Counted from the stretch's first letter, positions 1 through 7,944 are shown. The stretch is 13,222 bases of DNA from an uncultured Chloroflexota bacterium (GCA_913031095.1 CAJWGH010000009.1:1-13222), one strand, 5' to 3'. Program-made: numbers and translations. The notes: generated by a model not told the origin, from the letters alone.

Positions 1-406
1 AACGGTAAAAGCGTTCGCCAAGTTCGGCGAGCACTTAGGCCAGGCGTTCCAGATCAGGGACGACTACCTAGGGATTTGGGGGGATCAGGCCACCTTGGGC
101 AAAGCCACAGGCAACGATATTCGCCGGCGTAAGAAGTCCTATCCGGTGGTCTTTGCTTTGGAACAAGCCAGCGGTCGGGCCATGGCAGACCTGCTCCGAA
201 TCTATGAGCAGGAGGAACTGCAAGAGGACGACGTGCAGCGGGTTTTGGCTGTCCTCAATGAAGTCGGCGCCCAGGAAAATGCTCAACGCCTCACAGAAGC
301 TGCAGCGGCACAGGCCTTGGAGGCTTTGAAGCCTGTTTACTTGCCCGATTGGGCGCGAACAGAAGCTGAAGAATTGGTCGACTTTCTCGCCAGAAGGGAA
401 TACTAG
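1..406 (+). CDS. Polyprenyl (farnesyl/geranylgeranyl-type) diphosphate synthase, C-terminal part
   Basis: This is the 3' end of a class I trans-isoprenyl diphosphate synthase; the gene starts left of the window. The reading frame is open from base 2 (first complete codon) to the TAG at 404-406, giving about 134 residues. It shows the second aspartate-rich region (QIRDDYLG at codons 18-25) inside the family context LGQAFQIRDDYLGIWGD. This is followed by GKATGNDIRRRKKSYPV, the usual conserved Lys-containing stretch after that motif. The enzyme condenses isopentenyl diphosphate with an allylic diphosphate in the cytoplasm. Chain length (C15, C20 or longer) cannot be read because the first DDxxD region is missing. 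It lies 69 bases upstream of hpnH on the same strand, so it probably supplies the farnesyl diphosphate used for squalene and hopanoids. The TTG at 95 is an internal codon, not a start. Confidence 0.9.
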   Translation, partial: TVKAFAKFGEHLGQAFQIRDDYLGIWGDQATLGKATGNDIRRRKKSYPVVFALEQASGRAMADLLRIYEQEELQEDDVQRVLAVLNEVGAQENAQRLTEAAAAQALEALKPVYLPDWARTEAEELVDFLARREY

Positions 407-410
407 CCCT

Positions 411-416
411 TATAAT
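411..416 (+). promoter_or_regulatory. Consensus -10 box (TATAAT) ahead of hpnH
   Basis: A perfect TATAAT lies in the short gap between the isoprenyl synthase stop and hpnH, about 60 bases before the hpnH ATG. No convincing -35 hexamer is present at 16-18 bases upstream, so this is only a candidate internal promoter. The hpnH start itself is preceded by AAGG at 462-465, which is 10 bases from the ATG. Confidence 0.25.
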
Positions 417-475
417 TCACTATTGTTCTCGATGCTTACTCATCAAAATCCGCTGACCGCTAAGGTTTTTACTAT

Positions 476-1549
476 ATGGCTACTCCAACAAAAGACAGCG
501 CAAAGAACGACAAAAAGGCTAAACGACCTTTTGAACTCTCCACCCGGCTCGCGGGTTACCTATTAAAGAACAAGCTCAGAGGGCGAAAACGATTTCCGCT
601 GGTGACCATGCTTGAGCCGCTTGAGATGTGCAACCTCGCTTGTATCGGCTGCGGACGCATCCGAGAGTACAAGCCGGTTTTGGACAAGATGATGCCCGTG
701 GAGGAAGCTCTGGCCGCTGTCCGCGAGTCGGGAGCTCCTATCGTGTCCATTGCCGGAGGAGAACCCACCATCCACCCAAGGATAGACGAGATTATCAACA
801 AGCTGATCGAGGAGAAGTATTTCGTCTACTGCTGCACAAACGGCTTACTATTGGACCGGGTAATGGACAAAATTCCGCCTTCCAAGTACCTATGCTGGGT
901 TGTCCATCTGGATGGGATGGAAGAGAAGCACGATGAGTCAGTAGACCGGGCCGGAGTCTTCAAAAAGGCCATGGAAGCAGTCCAGTCGGCCCTGAATCGG
1001 GGTTACCGGGTCTGCACCAACTCAACGGTGTTCCGCACAAGCGACATAGACGATCTATCGGAGATGTTCCGCTTGGTTGCCGACCTCGGGGTAGAGGGGT
1101 CAATGATTTCCCCAGGGTTCGATTTCGAAGACGCGCCCGACCAGGACATGTTCCTGACTCGGCAAGAGTCCCATGACCTATTCAAACAATTACTGGCGCC
1201 GGAACAATCGGAAGGCGCAACTTTCTATAACAACCCCCTCTATCTGAATTTCCTAAAGGGGGAACGGGAATACCAGTGCACGGCTTGGTCCAACCCCACT
1301 TACACGGTGATGGGATGGAGGAAACCCTGCTACCCACTGGCCGACGAGCATGTTGAACACGTCAAAGAACTTTTCGACCAAGATATCTGGGACAGGTACG
1401 GGGTAGGCAAAGATCCACGGTGCGCCAACTGCATGATGCATTGCGGCTTTGAGTCCGCGACTATATTCCAAGCTCTGAAGACACCCAAGGATTGGGCCAC
1501 TTTGATCAAGTCGGGAGCCGCCCACAAGGGCGGTATCACCGCTGCCTAA
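476..1549 (+). CDS. hpnH: Hopanoid biosynthesis radical SAM protein HpnH (adenosylhopane synthase)
   Basis: HpnH is the radical SAM enzyme that joins a 5'-deoxyadenosyl group to diploptene, giving adenosylhopane, the first step of the C35 hopanoid side chain. The 357-residue product has the radical SAM cluster motif CX3CX2C (C52, C56, C59) directly after the HpnH-typical PLVTMLEPLEMCNLACIGCG. It also has the SAM-binding GGEP at 94-97 (SIAGGEPTIHP), and C-terminal cysteines at C268, C285, C316, C319 and C323 (CANCMMHCGFE) that match the family's SPASM-like tail. The length is normal. The N-terminus carries about 20 Lys-rich, low-complexity residues before the conserved LAGYLLKNKLRGRKRFP region. 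The ATG at 476 has AAGG ten bases upstream. hpnG follows after 19 bases, and this hpnH-hpnG adjacency supports the call. Confidence 0.95.
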   Translation: MATPTKDSAKNDKKAKRPFELSTRLAGYLLKNKLRGRKRFPLVTMLEPLEMCNLACIGCGRIREYKPVLDKMMPVEEALAAVRESGAPIVSIAGGEPTIHPRIDEIINKLIEEKYFVYCCTNGLLLDRVMDKIPPSKYLCWVVHLDGMEEKHDESVDRAGVFKKAMEAVQSALNRGYRVCTNSTVFRTSDIDDLSEMFRLVADLGVEGSMISPGFDFEDAPDQDMFLTRQESHDLFKQLLAPEQSEGATFYNNPLYLNFLKGEREYQCTAWSNPTYTVMGWRKPCYPLADEHVEHVKELFDQDIWDRYGVGKDPRCANCMMHCGFESATIFQALKTPKDWATLIKSGAAHKGGITAA

Positions 1550-1568
1550 GGAATAAGGGTCAAAAAAC

Positions 1569-2300
1569 TTGTTGATTGTTGCCTCTAGCATGGAGCAAGA
1601 ATTGATCGGTCTTCGCCGAGAGATACACGACATCGAGGACGCAACTGGGCTTCATCCACCGGTTGACTTTCGAGTAATTGGAGTCGGTCCGGAGCGGTCA
1701 GGCTCAACATTGGTAACGATACTGCAACGGAAAGAGTCCAACGTCGACGGGGTGCTCGTCTTGGGAGTTGCGGGGGGGGTTGATCCGGATTTGGAAACAG
1801 GGGATCTCTTGTTAGCGGATCGCTACGCCCTTCAAAACGGTGCTGCCCAAGGTGCAGGCCAGGCCATCCGCCCCGACGCCGGGATGTTCCAGTCAGCCCA
1901 GCAGGCGGCTCTCAATCTCTCGGTTCCCGTATTCGACGGCGGATCGCTAACCGTCGACCATCTGGTTGTGGATCCCCAAGAACGCGAAGAACTTCGCACT
2001 CAATATCAGATACACAGCGTCAATATGGAAGACTACCGGGCGGCAGAGGCGGCGCGGCAATCGGGAGTGCCGTTCTTGTCCGTGAGAGTCGTCTTGGACA
2101 CGGCTAGTCAGAGCTTGCCGGGCTATCTGCCGGGGTTGGCCAGATCGCCCTACAAAGTGATGACCAACGTGCTGCTCATGCCCTGGCGCATCCCCACCAT
2201 GCTGAGGCTCAAGAAGCAGCTGCATCTCTGCCAGGCTGTCTTAACCAATTTTGGTATGTCATATCTGAGAGCAACCGGAGTTGTCGGAAACGGCGGCTAG
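1569..2300 (+). CDS. hpnG: Hopanoid-associated nucleoside phosphorylase HpnG
   Basis: HpnG belongs to the MTA/SAH nucleosidase and purine nucleoside phosphorylase superfamily. In the C35 hopanoid pathway it removes adenine from adenosylhopane, leaving a (phospho)ribosyl-hopane. The 243-residue product shows the family core: VLVLGVAGGVDPDLETGDLLLADRY (about 62-86), the substrate-pocket element VNMEDYRAAEAA (151-162) containing the MED/MES ribose-binding Glu, and LSVRVVLDTASQSLP (170-184) with the base-binding Asp equivalent D177. I place the start at the TTG of 1569, or at the adjacent TTG at 1572. AAGGG at 1555-1559 is nine bases upstream, and the protein then begins with the first beta strand (LIVASS), as in relatives. 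It sits directly behind hpnH, consistent with successive steps in one pathway. Confidence 0.88.
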   Translation: MLIVASSMEQELIGLRREIHDIEDATGLHPPVDFRVIGVGPERSGSTLVTILQRKESNVDGVLVLGVAGGVDPDLETGDLLLADRYALQNGAAQGAGQAIRPDAGMFQSAQQAALNLSVPVFDGGSLTVDHLVVDPQEREELRTQYQIHSVNMEDYRAAEAARQSGVPFLSVRVVLDTASQSLPGYLPGLARSPYKVMTNVLLMPWRIPTMLRLKKQLHLCQAVLTNFGMSYLRATGVVGNGG

Positions 2301-2344
2301 GTGCGATCTCTTCTAACATCCGGAATAATAACCGAGTTGAAATT

Positions 2345-3364
2345 ATGAATGTGCTTGTCACCGGCGCAACTGGGTTTATCGGAGGTAACCTGGCCCGCGA
2401 ACTTTGGCGGAGGGGTGACGAAGTCCGGGCATTGGTCCGCCCGAACAGCAACAAGTTAGCAATAGAAGGCACTGGGATCATCCGAGTGGATGGCGACATC
2501 CTCGACCGGGCGTCGGTTAAACGGGCTGTTAAGGGCTGTGAAGCGGTTTTCCATGTAGCCGCGGCCTACACTTTCTGGTCCAAAGACCCTGCTGGGGTGT
2601 TCAGAACCAACGTGGAAGGAACTGTAAACGTGCTCGAAGCGGCGCGAGAAGCAGGGGTATCTCGAACGGTGTATACCAGCACCGTTGGGACCATCGGCAT
2701 CCCGAAAGACGAGTTGGGAACTGAGGACACAACCATCGATCCTGAGTCAATCCACGGTCACTATAAGGGCTCGAAGTTCCAGGCGGAACGGAAAGCGATG
2801 GCCATCGCTGCAGATGGAATGCAACTAGTAGTCGTCAACCCCACAGCACCGGTGGGGCCGTGGGATGTTAAGCCCACGCCCACGGGTAAGATTGTATTGA
2901 ATTTCCTTCGCCGAAAGATCCCCGCGTATCTGAAAACAGGGATGAATCTCGTGGACGTGGCAGACGTCGTTGAAGGCCACATCCTGGCACTGGAGAAAGG
3001 GAAATCCAGTGAACGGTACATCCTAGGTAACCGGAACGTGAGTTTGAAGGAAATTTTTGAAATATTGAGCAACCTGACCGGCCTACCGGCACCAAGAATA
3101 AGAGCTCCTTACTGGTTGGTGGTTGGCGCCGGCTACGCTGACCAGTTCGTTGAAGGCGCTCTATTTCGGCGCGAACCCACCATACCAGTGGAAGGAGTCT
3201 TAGCGTCCAAGACTCCAGCCTACGTGAGCTGCGAAAAGGCTGTCAGGGACTTGGGACAACCCCAGCGACCCATCGAAGACGCATTGAAACAGGCGGTAGA
3301 CTGGTTCACTGACCATGGGTATATAGAGGGAACACTGCTGAAAGACCAGAACACTATAGGGTAG
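2345..3364 (+). CDS. hpnA: Hopanoid-associated sugar epimerase/dehydrogenase HpnA (extended SDR)
   Basis: This is a 339-residue NAD(P)-dependent extended short-chain dehydrogenase of the HpnA type. It has the Rossmann TGxxGxxG motif (G7, G10, G13 in VTGATGFIGG), the catalytic Ser/Thr region TSTVGTIGIP (111-120), and YxxxK (Y140, K144 in HYKGSK). Family-typical downstream blocks are VNPTAPVGPWDVKPTPTG, NLVDVADVVEGHILALEKG and ERYILGNRNVSLKEI. HpnA proteins occur throughout hopanoid clusters, but their exact reaction is not firmly established; they probably act on the sugar-derived side chain. The ATG has only a weak GAG upstream (2334-2336). The gene lies 44 bases after hpnG and ends five bases before shc, so translation of the two may be coupled. 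The alternative annotation, dihydroflavonol-4-reductase-like protein, is the generic label for the same fold. Confidence 0.88.
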   Translation: MNVLVTGATGFIGGNLARELWRRGDEVRALVRPNSNKLAIEGTGIIRVDGDILDRASVKRAVKGCEAVFHVAAAYTFWSKDPAGVFRTNVEGTVNVLEAAREAGVSRTVYTSTVGTIGIPKDELGTEDTTIDPESIHGHYKGSKFQAERKAMAIAADGMQLVVVNPTAPVGPWDVKPTPTGKIVLNFLRRKIPAYLKTGMNLVDVADVVEGHILALEKGKSSERYILGNRNVSLKEIFEILSNLTGLPAPRIRAPYWLVVGAGYADQFVEGALFRREPTIPVEGVLASKTPAYVSCEKAVRDLGQPQRPIEDALKQAVDWFTDHGYIEGTLLKDQNTIG

Positions 3365-3369
3365 CGATA

Positions 3370-5361
3370 GTGGTCCAACTGAAAAATACACAGCTCAAAC
3401 AGGCAGTGGACCGCGCTGTGAAGCGGTCTCAGGACTATTTCCGCCGGACGCAACACCCAGAGGGGTACTGGTGGGGCGAATTAGAGTCCAACCCCTCTAT
3501 GGAAGCCGAATACCTGATGCTGAACTATTTCACTGGCCGAAATGACCCGGATCGCTGGCAGAAGATCTGCAATTACATCCTGAACAAACAGCGGCCCGAT
3601 GGCTCCTGGGGGCAGTATTATGAAGCGCCCGGGGATATCAGCACGTCTACCGAATGCTACTTCGCTTTGAAATTGGCCGGACATTCTCCGAACTCGGAGC
3701 CTCTGCAAAAGGCCCGTGAGTTCATCTTGTCCAAAGGAGGGATACCCAAAGTCCGGGTTTTCACCAAGATTTGGTTGGCATTGTTCGGACAATGGGACTG
3801 GAAAGGCACTCCCAACATGCCGCCAGAGATGATTTTCCTCCCGTCATGGGCACCTTTCAACATTTACGACTTTGCCAGTTGGGCCCGCGCGACGGTGGTG
3901 CCCATGCTAATTATCTTGACCCGCCAGCCCCACTGTCTGGTCCCCGAATCAGCCAACATCGACGAACTCTTCCCTGCCGGCCGAGAGGGTACCGATTACA
4001 CCAAGCCCAAGCCCACTGGAAGATTCGGTTTGGGGAAAGCCCTGTGGTGGGCCGACAAACTGGTTGGGTTATACCAACGACTGCCGATACAACCTTTCAG
4101 GGGTTTAGCTGAGCGCAAGATCATTCGGTGGCTATTAGAACACCAAGAAGCCGATGGCTCCTGGGCCGGAATCCAACCACCGTGGGTCTATTCCTTGATC
4201 GCACTGCATACCCTGGGCTATGGACCAGAACATGAGGCGGTGAAAAAGGGCTTTGAGGGTTTCGAAGTGTTCACATTGGAAGATGATGAAAAGTGCAACG
4301 TACAGGCCTGCATTTCTCCTGTCTGGGATACCTGTATCGCCCAGTTGGCCTTGCTAGATTCAGGTCTGGCGCCCGATGACCCAATGGTGCAGTCCTCCGC
4401 CCGCTGGCTCATGGACAAGCAGATATTCACCGGAGGCGACTGGCAAGTCCGGGCCAAGAGCACCCGCCCTGGCGGATGGTCATTCGAGTTTGATAACCTG
4501 CTGTACCCAGACATAGATGATGCGTCCATCGTTGTCATGGCCATGGATAAGGTTAAGCTTCCAGAGGCTGAAGAGATCCGCCGAAACGGCTCCATACGGA
4601 GGGGCGTGGAATGGATGTCGGGGATGCAATCTAAGAATGGCGGGTGGGCGGCCTTCGATAAGGACAACAATAAGAAGTACCTGACTAAAATACAATTCTC
4701 TGACTTTGGCGAGACCCTTGACCCCCCCAGTGTGGACGTCACCGCCCACCTTTTAGAGATGTATGGTCGCTTGGGATACACCAAAGACGACCTTTTAGTC
4801 TCCCGCGGCTTTGAATACGTAATCAGCGAGCAAGAAAAGGATGGGTCTTGGTTCGGACGCTGGGGTGTGAATTACATCTACGGATGCGGAGCCGTGCTGC
4901 CTGCTTTGGAAGCTATCGGCGAAGACATGTCTCAGCCATACATCCGACGGTGCGTAGACTGGCTGGTGGCCCATCAGAACGATGACGGCGGCTGGGGCGA
5001 GAGCTGCGGGTCCTACGTGGACCCGGCACTCCATGGAGTCGGGCCCAGCACCGCGTCGCAGACTGCCTGGGCATTGCTGGGGTTGGTCTCAGCTGGTGAG
5101 CATGGATGCGAAGCTGCCCAGAAAGGTTTATCCTACCTGGCCGAGACCCAACAGGATAACGGTACGTGGGACGAGCCATATTTCACCGGCACCGGGTTTC
5201 CTGGTTACGGGATTGGGGAGCGTCTTATAACCCTGCCAGATTACGGGGAAACCAGCTACCAAGGGTTGGATATGCCGGCCGGATTTATGATTAACTACCA
5301 CCTGTACCGCAACTACTGGCCTCTCCTGGCTTTGGGAAGGTATTCTCAGGCCAGATGCTGA
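3370..5361 (+). CDS. shc: Squalene-hopene cyclase
   Basis: Shc cyclises squalene to hopene/diplopterol and is a monotopic enzyme of the inner leaflet. The 663-residue product is full length. The catalytic DxDD motif is D381-I-D383-D384 (in LYPDIDDASIVVM). The partner His of the acid catalyst is H460 (DVTAHLLEMYG), and SPVWDT lies at 316-321. Several QW-type repeats are visible, for example PDGSWG (76-81), ADGSWAG (261-267), RPGGWSFEF (366-374), NGGWAAF (423-429), DGSWFGRWG (491-499) and DGGWGES (539-545). The GTG at 3370 has AGGG eight bases upstream and lies five bases after hpnA. Two oddities: the residue after DxDD is Ala rather than the usual Thr, and a segment of roughly 25 residues lies between FTGTGFP (605-611) and the terminal FMINYHLYRNYWPLLALGRY (639-658), compared with the short linker in the Alicyclobacillus-type enzyme. 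Confidence 0.97.
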   Translation: MVQLKNTQLKQAVDRAVKRSQDYFRRTQHPEGYWWGELESNPSMEAEYLMLNYFTGRNDPDRWQKICNYILNKQRPDGSWGQYYEAPGDISTSTECYFALKLAGHSPNSEPLQKAREFILSKGGIPKVRVFTKIWLALFGQWDWKGTPNMPPEMIFLPSWAPFNIYDFASWARATVVPMLIILTRQPHCLVPESANIDELFPAGREGTDYTKPKPTGRFGLGKALWWADKLVGLYQRLPIQPFRGLAERKIIRWLLEHQEADGSWAGIQPPWVYSLIALHTLGYGPEHEAVKKGFEGFEVFTLEDDEKCNVQACISPVWDTCIAQLALLDSGLAPDDPMVQSSARWLMDKQIFTGGDWQVRAKSTRPGGWSFEFDNLLYPDIDDASIVVMAMDKVKLPEAEEIRRNGSIRRGVEWMSGMQSKNGGWAAFDKDNNKKYLTKIQFSDFGETLDPPSVDVTAHLLEMYGRLGYTKDDLLVSRGFEYVISEQEKDGSWFGRWGVNYIYGCGAVLPALEAIGEDMSQPYIRRCVDWLVAHQNDDGGWGESCGSYVDPALHGVGPSTASQTAWALLGLVSAGEHGCEAAQKGLSYLAETQQDNGTWDEPYFTGTGFPGYGIGERLITLPDYGETSYQGLDMPAGFMINYHLYRNYWPLLALGRYSQARC

Positions 5362-5431
5362 CGGCATTAGGCACAGGGACGCAAACTTACAGAAACGAAT
5401 TTGGGGCACACATCTAAGGGGAGTCTCCAAT

Positions 5432-5875
5432 ATGAAAACCAAGTCCTTCTGCAAGCGGGTAAAGACCAAGTGCGCACCGGAGTTCATAGACATCACTGAC
5501 TGGGTGGCCGAATGCGTCACCGAATCAGAGATCGCGAATGGCTTCGCAGTGGTCTATTCCAAACACACCACAGCGGCGGTCAAGATCAACGAAAATGAAC
5601 CGCTGTTGTTGGATGACATGGCTGGCTTCCTGGAGAAGCTATTCCCCAGGCACCACAGCTACCAACACAATAACTTTGAGATTCGTACCGTCAACATGAA
5701 CGAGGACGAATCTCCCAATGGCCACGCCCACCTGCAGCACTTGTTACTGGGCACCAGCGAGACCGTGCCCGTAATCGACGGCACGATGCAGTTCGGCACC
5801 TACCAGAGCATATTCTTCATCGAGCTCGACCACCCCCGCCATCGTGAGGTCATGGTCCAGGTAGTCGGCGAATAA
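5432..5875 (+). CDS. YjbQ/UPF0047 family protein (secondary thiamine-phosphate synthase-like)
   Basis: This is a 147-residue single-domain protein of the YjbQ family (UPF0047). Members are often annotated as secondary thiamine-phosphate synthase on the basis of weak activity, and their real cellular role is uncertain. The family signatures are all present: SKHTTAAVKINENEP (43-57, H45), NGHAHLQHLLLGTSETVPV (96-114, H98 and H100) and GTYQSIFFIELDHPRHREV (122-140). The conserved histidines form the putative metal or phosphate site. The start has a strong ribosome binding site (AAGGGGAG at 5416-5423, eight bases from the ATG). It lies 70 bases behind shc and ahead of the squalene synthase gene, inside the hopanoid run. 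This suggests co-expression, but the sequence gives no biochemical reason for the link. Confidence 0.9.
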   Translation: MKTKSFCKRVKTKCAPEFIDITDWVAECVTESEIANGFAVVYSKHTTAAVKINENEPLLLDDMAGFLEKLFPRHHSYQHNNFEIRTVNMNEDESPNGHAHLQHLLLGTSETVPVIDGTMQFGTYQSIFFIELDHPRHREVMVQVVGE

Positions 5876-5892
5876 GTTAGTCCATAACCATC

Positions 5893-5926
5893 GGCCCTGA
5901 CCATAAACTCCCCGTGGTCTGGACCC
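5893..5926 (+). other. Imperfect hairpin between the YjbQ gene and hpnD
   Basis: The arms are GGCCCTGACCA (5893-5903) and TGGTCTGGACC (5915-5925), around an 11-base loop. They form a stem of 5, 2 and 2 base pairs separated by two single mismatches. No T-run follows, so it does not read as a standard intrinsic terminator. It could be an RNA processing or stability element in the 137-base gap between the genes. Confidence 0.3.
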
Positions 5927-5948
5927 AGCTCTATCTGCTGGCGTGCCC

Positions 5949-5975
5949 TTCAACTATCAAGGTTTGTAATAAAAT
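5949..5975 (+). promoter_or_regulatory. Weak promoter candidate ahead of hpnD
   Basis: The 40 bases before the synthase gene are locally AT-rich. TAAAAT at 5970-5975 matches the -10 consensus at five of six positions. TTCAAC at 5949-5954 is a poor -35 (three of six) with a short 15-base spacer. If real, it would let the downstream synthase, SDR and nucleoside hydrolase genes be transcribed separately from shc. Confidence 0.2.
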
Positions 5976-6012
5976 TTAAAAGTTCTCCACACCCTTGTTA
6001 TACGGTAGAGTT

Positions 6013-6909
6013 ATGCAATCTTCCACTACTAACCCAGCGTTAGACTTGGAGTCGGCGTACGAGGCCTGTCGGACCATCACCCGCCGGGAAGCCAAGAACT
6101 TTTACTACGCCTTTCTAACTCTCCCCGCCACCAAACGACGTGCAATATATGCCGCCTACGCATTCTGCCGACACTGCGACGACTCGGTGGATGAAGAAAC
6201 TTCCACCGACGCCAAACTTAAAGCGCTCGCTGAACTACAAGCCAACTTGAACAGCATCTATTCGGGCGGCGCTTCCAGTCCGGTTTACGTGGCGTTGGCC
6301 GACGTTGCACACAACTACGACATTCCCCAAAAATATTTCCAAGAAGTAATCCTGGGGGTGGAGAGCGACTTGGTCAAAGACCGCTTCCAGAATTTTGAAG
6401 AACTGAAGGACTACTGCTACCGCGTGGCCTCGGTTGTTGGTCTGATCTGCTTGCAAATCTTTGGGTACAAGGACGATGACGCCAAAAAATACGCCGTGGA
6501 CCTAGGCCTGGCCATGCAACTGACCAACATAATCCGTGACGTCCGGGAAGACCTGGACATGGGACGGGTCTACCTGCCTCAAGACGAACTGGCCCAGTTT
6601 GGCTATACAGAAGAAGACCTCAGGAAGGGAGTGCGTAATGAGGCGTTTCTCGAACTCATGCGGTTCCAATCCCAGCGGGCCCGAACGTATTTCGACCGGG
6701 GGTTCAAACTGCTACCTTATCTTTCCCGTCGGTCCAGGGCTTGCCCGGCTGTTTTGGGGGCGTTGTATTCCAGAGTATTAGGCCGTATCGAAGCTTCAGG
6801 CTATGACGTTTTAGAGTCCCGAATCTCTCTGAACAAGGCGGAGAAGATCGGTATAACGGCCAAGACCTGGCTCGGCAGTATGTTGCCGCTCCCTTCAACC
6901 CTCCGGTAA
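6013..6909 (+). CDS. hpnD: Squalene/phytoene synthase family protein, HpnD-type (presqualene diphosphate synthase)
   Basis: This head-to-head prenyl synthase is expected to couple two farnesyl diphosphates to presqualene diphosphate, or to squalene. From the ATG at 6013 it is 298 residues. It carries both aspartate-rich motifs: DDSVDE (56-61, in YAFCRHCDDSVDEE) and the second motif NIIRDVREDLDMGRVYLP (172-189; D176 and D180). FYYAFLTLPATKRRAIYAAYAFCR is typical of HpnD and phytoene synthase, whereas HpnC normally differs here. A TTG at 5995 would add six residues. I prefer the ATG because those extra residues are not family-like, although neither start has a strong Shine-Dalgarno. Position in the hopanoid operon favours squalene over phytoene formation. 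HpnC and HpnE are not in this window, so the pathway partners must lie elsewhere, or the enzyme makes squalene alone. Confidence 0.85.
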   Translation: MQSSTTNPALDLESAYEACRTITRREAKNFYYAFLTLPATKRRAIYAAYAFCRHCDDSVDEETSTDAKLKALAELQANLNSIYSGGASSPVYVALADVAHNYDIPQKYFQEVILGVESDLVKDRFQNFEELKDYCYRVASVVGLICLQIFGYKDDDAKKYAVDLGLAMQLTNIIRDVREDLDMGRVYLPQDELAQFGYTEEDLRKGVRNEAFLELMRFQSQRARTYFDRGFKLLPYLSRRSRACPAVLGALYSRVLGRIEASGYDVLESRISLNKAEKIGITAKTWLGSMLPLPSTLR

Positions 6910-6963
6910 CCTCTGTCTCAGACTTTTGGGCCGATCTCATGACCGGCCATCCGGCGGGATAAG

Positions 6964-7944
6964 ATGGAGCAACAAAAAAAGATAGTAGCTGTGACCGGCG
7001 CCTCCGGCTATGTTGGAACCAAACTTCTGGAACAGCTGGAGCAGGAGACCAGCCTCAAGAAGCTGGTGGCGTTCGACGTCAATCCTCTCCCCCTACCGGT
7101 CCACAACATTGCCTTCTACCGCAAGAACGTCTCTGACCCCATCCACGATGAGCTGAACGACCAAGGCGCGACGACCCTCGTGCACCTTGCGTTCAACGCC
7201 CGTCGAGGCGCCAACCGGCGCGAGATCTCTGAGATTCACAACGAGAACCTAGAAACCCTCCGAGCAGTAATGGCTTCATGTGTTATCGCACGAATCACTC
7301 ACTTGGTTTACGTCAGTTCCCACACAGTCTACGGGGCGCATAGCGACAACCCGATTCCCATCGCCGACGACGCCGCAATGCGTGCTTCGCCCAACTTTCC
7401 ATACGCTCATGACAAGCTCCAGAGTGAGATAGCATTGGAGGAATTCGCACGGGCACAAGAAGAAGTCAAGGTAACCGTGCTTAGGTCTTGCACCGTGTTG
7501 GGGCACGGCGCCGACAACCTAGAAACACAGGCTTTCTTCCGCCCTTGGTTGTTCGGAGTAATGGACTACAACCCGCCGTTGCAGTTCGTCTATGACAGTG
7601 ACTTGGCCAGGGTCATGTCGATAATCATTCAGCGGGAGATTCCAGGCACCTTTAACGTCGCTGGCGATGGCATAGTCCGCTACCATGAGATATCCAAAAT
7701 CATCAAGAGCAGGTTCGTCAACTTGCCGCCATTCATGGTCTACCCACTGACGCGGTTGCTCTGGGGGCTTCGCTTGCAAAGGGAAATGACCTCCGCCGGG
7801 CTAGACCAAGTGCGCTGGCCCATATTGATGAGTACCAGCAAACTGCACAAGGCCACCGGCTACCGCTTCTGGCATACGGCGCTGGACGCATTGACCGCCT
7901 TTGCCAATTCGGCCTATCTCTACAAAGACGATATCTCTTTCTGA
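6964..7944 (+). CDS. NAD-dependent epimerase/dehydratase (second extended SDR)
   Basis: This is a 326-residue extended SDR. It has the Rossmann motif TGASGYVG (11-18; G12, G15, G18), an acidic end of the second beta strand (VAFDVN, 35-40) suggesting NAD rather than NADP, the catalytic serine region YVSSHTVYG (116-124) and YxxxK (Y147, K151 in FPYAHDK). It differs clearly from the HpnA earlier in the operon, lacking that family's NPTAPVGP and KPTPTG blocks. The substrate cannot be assigned; nucleotide sugars or a hopanoid-linked ribose are both possible. It begins 54 bases after the synthase gene, with GCGGGAT just upstream of the ATG. It ends 19 bases before the nucleoside hydrolase, so the two are probably co-translated. 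The C-terminal region LPPFMVYPLTRLLWGLRLQ (about 258-276) is hydrophobic and basic and could lie against a membrane. Confidence 0.85.
   Translation: MEQQKKIVAVTGASGYVGTKLLEQLEQETSLKKLVAFDVNPLPLPVHNIAFYRKNVSDPIHDELNDQGATTLVHLAFNARRGANRREISEIHNENLETLRAVMASCVIARITHLVYVSSHTVYGAHSDNPIPIADDAAMRASPNFPYAHDKLQSEIALEEFARAQEEVKVTVLRSCTVLGHGADNLETQAFFRPWLFGVMDYNPPLQFVYDSDLARVMSIIIQREIPGTFNVAGDGIVRYHEISKIIKSRFVNLPPFMVYPLTRLLWGLRLQREMTSAGLDQVRWPILMSTSKLHKATGYRFWHTALDALTAFANSAYLYKDDISF

Noticed and set aside
1253..1633. 126-codon minus-strand frame spanning the hpnH/hpnG junction
   Set aside because: It overlaps conserved parts of two certain genes and shows no family motif.
4218..4784. 188-codon minus-strand open frame inside shc
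   Set aside because: It is fully antisense to a well-supported catalytic region of the cyclase. It has no recognisable domain and is Ser/Pro-rich as expected of a shadow frame.
5995..6012. TTG start for the HpnD-type synthase
   Set aside because: It adds only six residues without a better ribosome site; the ATG at 6013 is the simpler choice, though not proven.
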